Source: JANTGF01 sp963750735 (GTDB lineage: Bacteria > Bacteroidota > Bacteroidia > Bacteroidales > VadinHA17). From it: a stretch of 64,000 nucleotides of DNA. Location: assembly GCA_963750735.1 (NCBI GenBank), contig CAVVRY010000001.1, forward strand, positions 62,001-126,000, written 5' to 3'. The notes under the pieces are model-generated. The model was given only the letters and a program-made list of their open reading frames with translations, had not been told where the DNA came from and ran no database searches. How positions within the stretch are numbered: position 1 is the first letter of the stretch; each line of letters begins with the position of its first letter. Of this stretch, positions 63,695-64,000 are shown piece after piece. The position numbers were made by a program, and so were the translations under genes.

Positions 63695-64000
63695 ATGGGG
63701 AAATCTCAAGAAACATTTAACAAAAAGGAAAAAGAAAAAAAACGTTTGAAGAAAAGGCTGGATAAGCAAAAAAAACGAGAACAACGCAAAACAAGATCAG
63801 AAGAGGGCGGAGTGGATAGTATGATGGCCTATGTGGATGAAGATGGTAACATTACTGATACTCCACCGGATTTAACAAATAAAAAGAAGATCAATCCGAA
63901 GAACATTGAAATTAGTATTCCAAAAAAGGAGAAGGAAGATTTACCTGCTATAAGAACGGGCAAAGTTGAATTCTATAATGATTCAAAAGGCTTTGGCTTC
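63695..64000 (+). CDS. Cold-shock-domain protein, N-terminal part only
   Basis: The ATG at 63695 opens a frame of 102 codons that runs off the window edge without a stop. The N-terminal ~35 residues are very basic ('KKEKEKKRLKKRLDKQKKRE'). They are followed by an acidic linker ('SMMAYVDEDGNITDTPPD') and, at the very end, 'TGKVEFYNDSKGFGF', the first strand and RNP-1-like start of a CspA-type cold-shock domain. The long charged extension before the domain is the usual Bacteroidota form. The protein binds single-stranded nucleic acid, probably as an RNA chaperone. Confidence 0.85.
   Translation, partial: MGKSQETFNKKEKEKKRLKKRLDKQKKREQRKTRSEEGGVDSMMAYVDEDGNITDTPPDLTNKKKINPKNIEISIPKKEKEDLPAIRTGKVEFYNDSKGFGF

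Overview
The window is a low-GC chromosomal segment of a Bacteroidota bacterium, most likely from the Bacteroidales/Marinilabiliales side of the phylum. The support is: the type 9 secretion translocon gene sprA, proteins with T9SS C-terminal sorting domains, the futalosine menaquinone gene mqnC, Bacteroidota-specific families (DUF4837, DUF5916, DUF4407, DUF6807/PmoA), promoters of the TTTG-N20-TAnnTTTG type, and no Shine-Dalgarno sequences. I see no CRISPR array, intact IS element, prophage or rRNA operon.

Layout. 1-6 kb is sparse accessory DNA: a small T9SS cargo protein, a leucine-rich-repeat lipoprotein, a CotH/kinase-like secreted protein, an orphan PD-(D/E)xK protein and a lipocalin-like lipoprotein, separated by long gaps. 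The gaps hold three copies of an unnamed ~110-bp repeat and gene relics. 6-8 kb has a di-haem peroxidase, an initiator tRNA beside a broken partial copy of itself, and a superoxide reductase. 8-17 kb is conserved housekeeping: M23 peptidase, dxr, rseP, tatA, a DUF4837 lipoprotein, mqnC (minus strand), leucyl aminopeptidase and pdxA. 17-22 kb is a three-gene unit: an HpaI-type aldolase and two secreted proteins of carbohydrate type. 22-33 kb carries maeB, ruvA, the 7.5-kb sprA and gcvH. 33-44 kb is mixed: DUF4407, a duplicated-domain secreted protein, VanZ, a SLOG-like protein, flippase, glycosyltransferase, rnhB, an S46 dipeptidyl-peptidase, MarC, rnhA and a URO-D-like methyltransferase. 44-51 kb encodes envelope proteins: DUF5916, an ABC permease and an OmpP1/FadL porin. 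51-57 kb is a sugar-catabolism operon (PmoA-like, two Gfo/Idh/MocA-type proteins, ThuA). 57-64 kb has a CPBP-like protein, MGMT, an MBL hydrolase, an unidentified secreted protein, an ECF sigma factor with a membrane partner, a GH3 glycosidase and the start of a cold-shock-domain protein cut by the window edge.

How the genes work together. SprA exports proteins that carry the C-terminal domain seen at 57-683; a broken copy of such a domain lies at 5703-5822. The 17-22 kb and 51-57 kb units and the GH3 gene suggest a polysaccharide-degrading lifestyle. The peroxidase, superoxide reductase and futalosine-type menaquinone gene suggest a microaerobic or facultative respiratory chain.

Irregularities. 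Three genes (S46 peptidase, Gfo/Idh/MocA oxidoreductase, the secreted protein at 58.8 kb) are each split by a one-base frameshift in the same direction, rnhB has no standard start codon, and a 25-nt motif is shared upstream of two distant secreted-protein genes.
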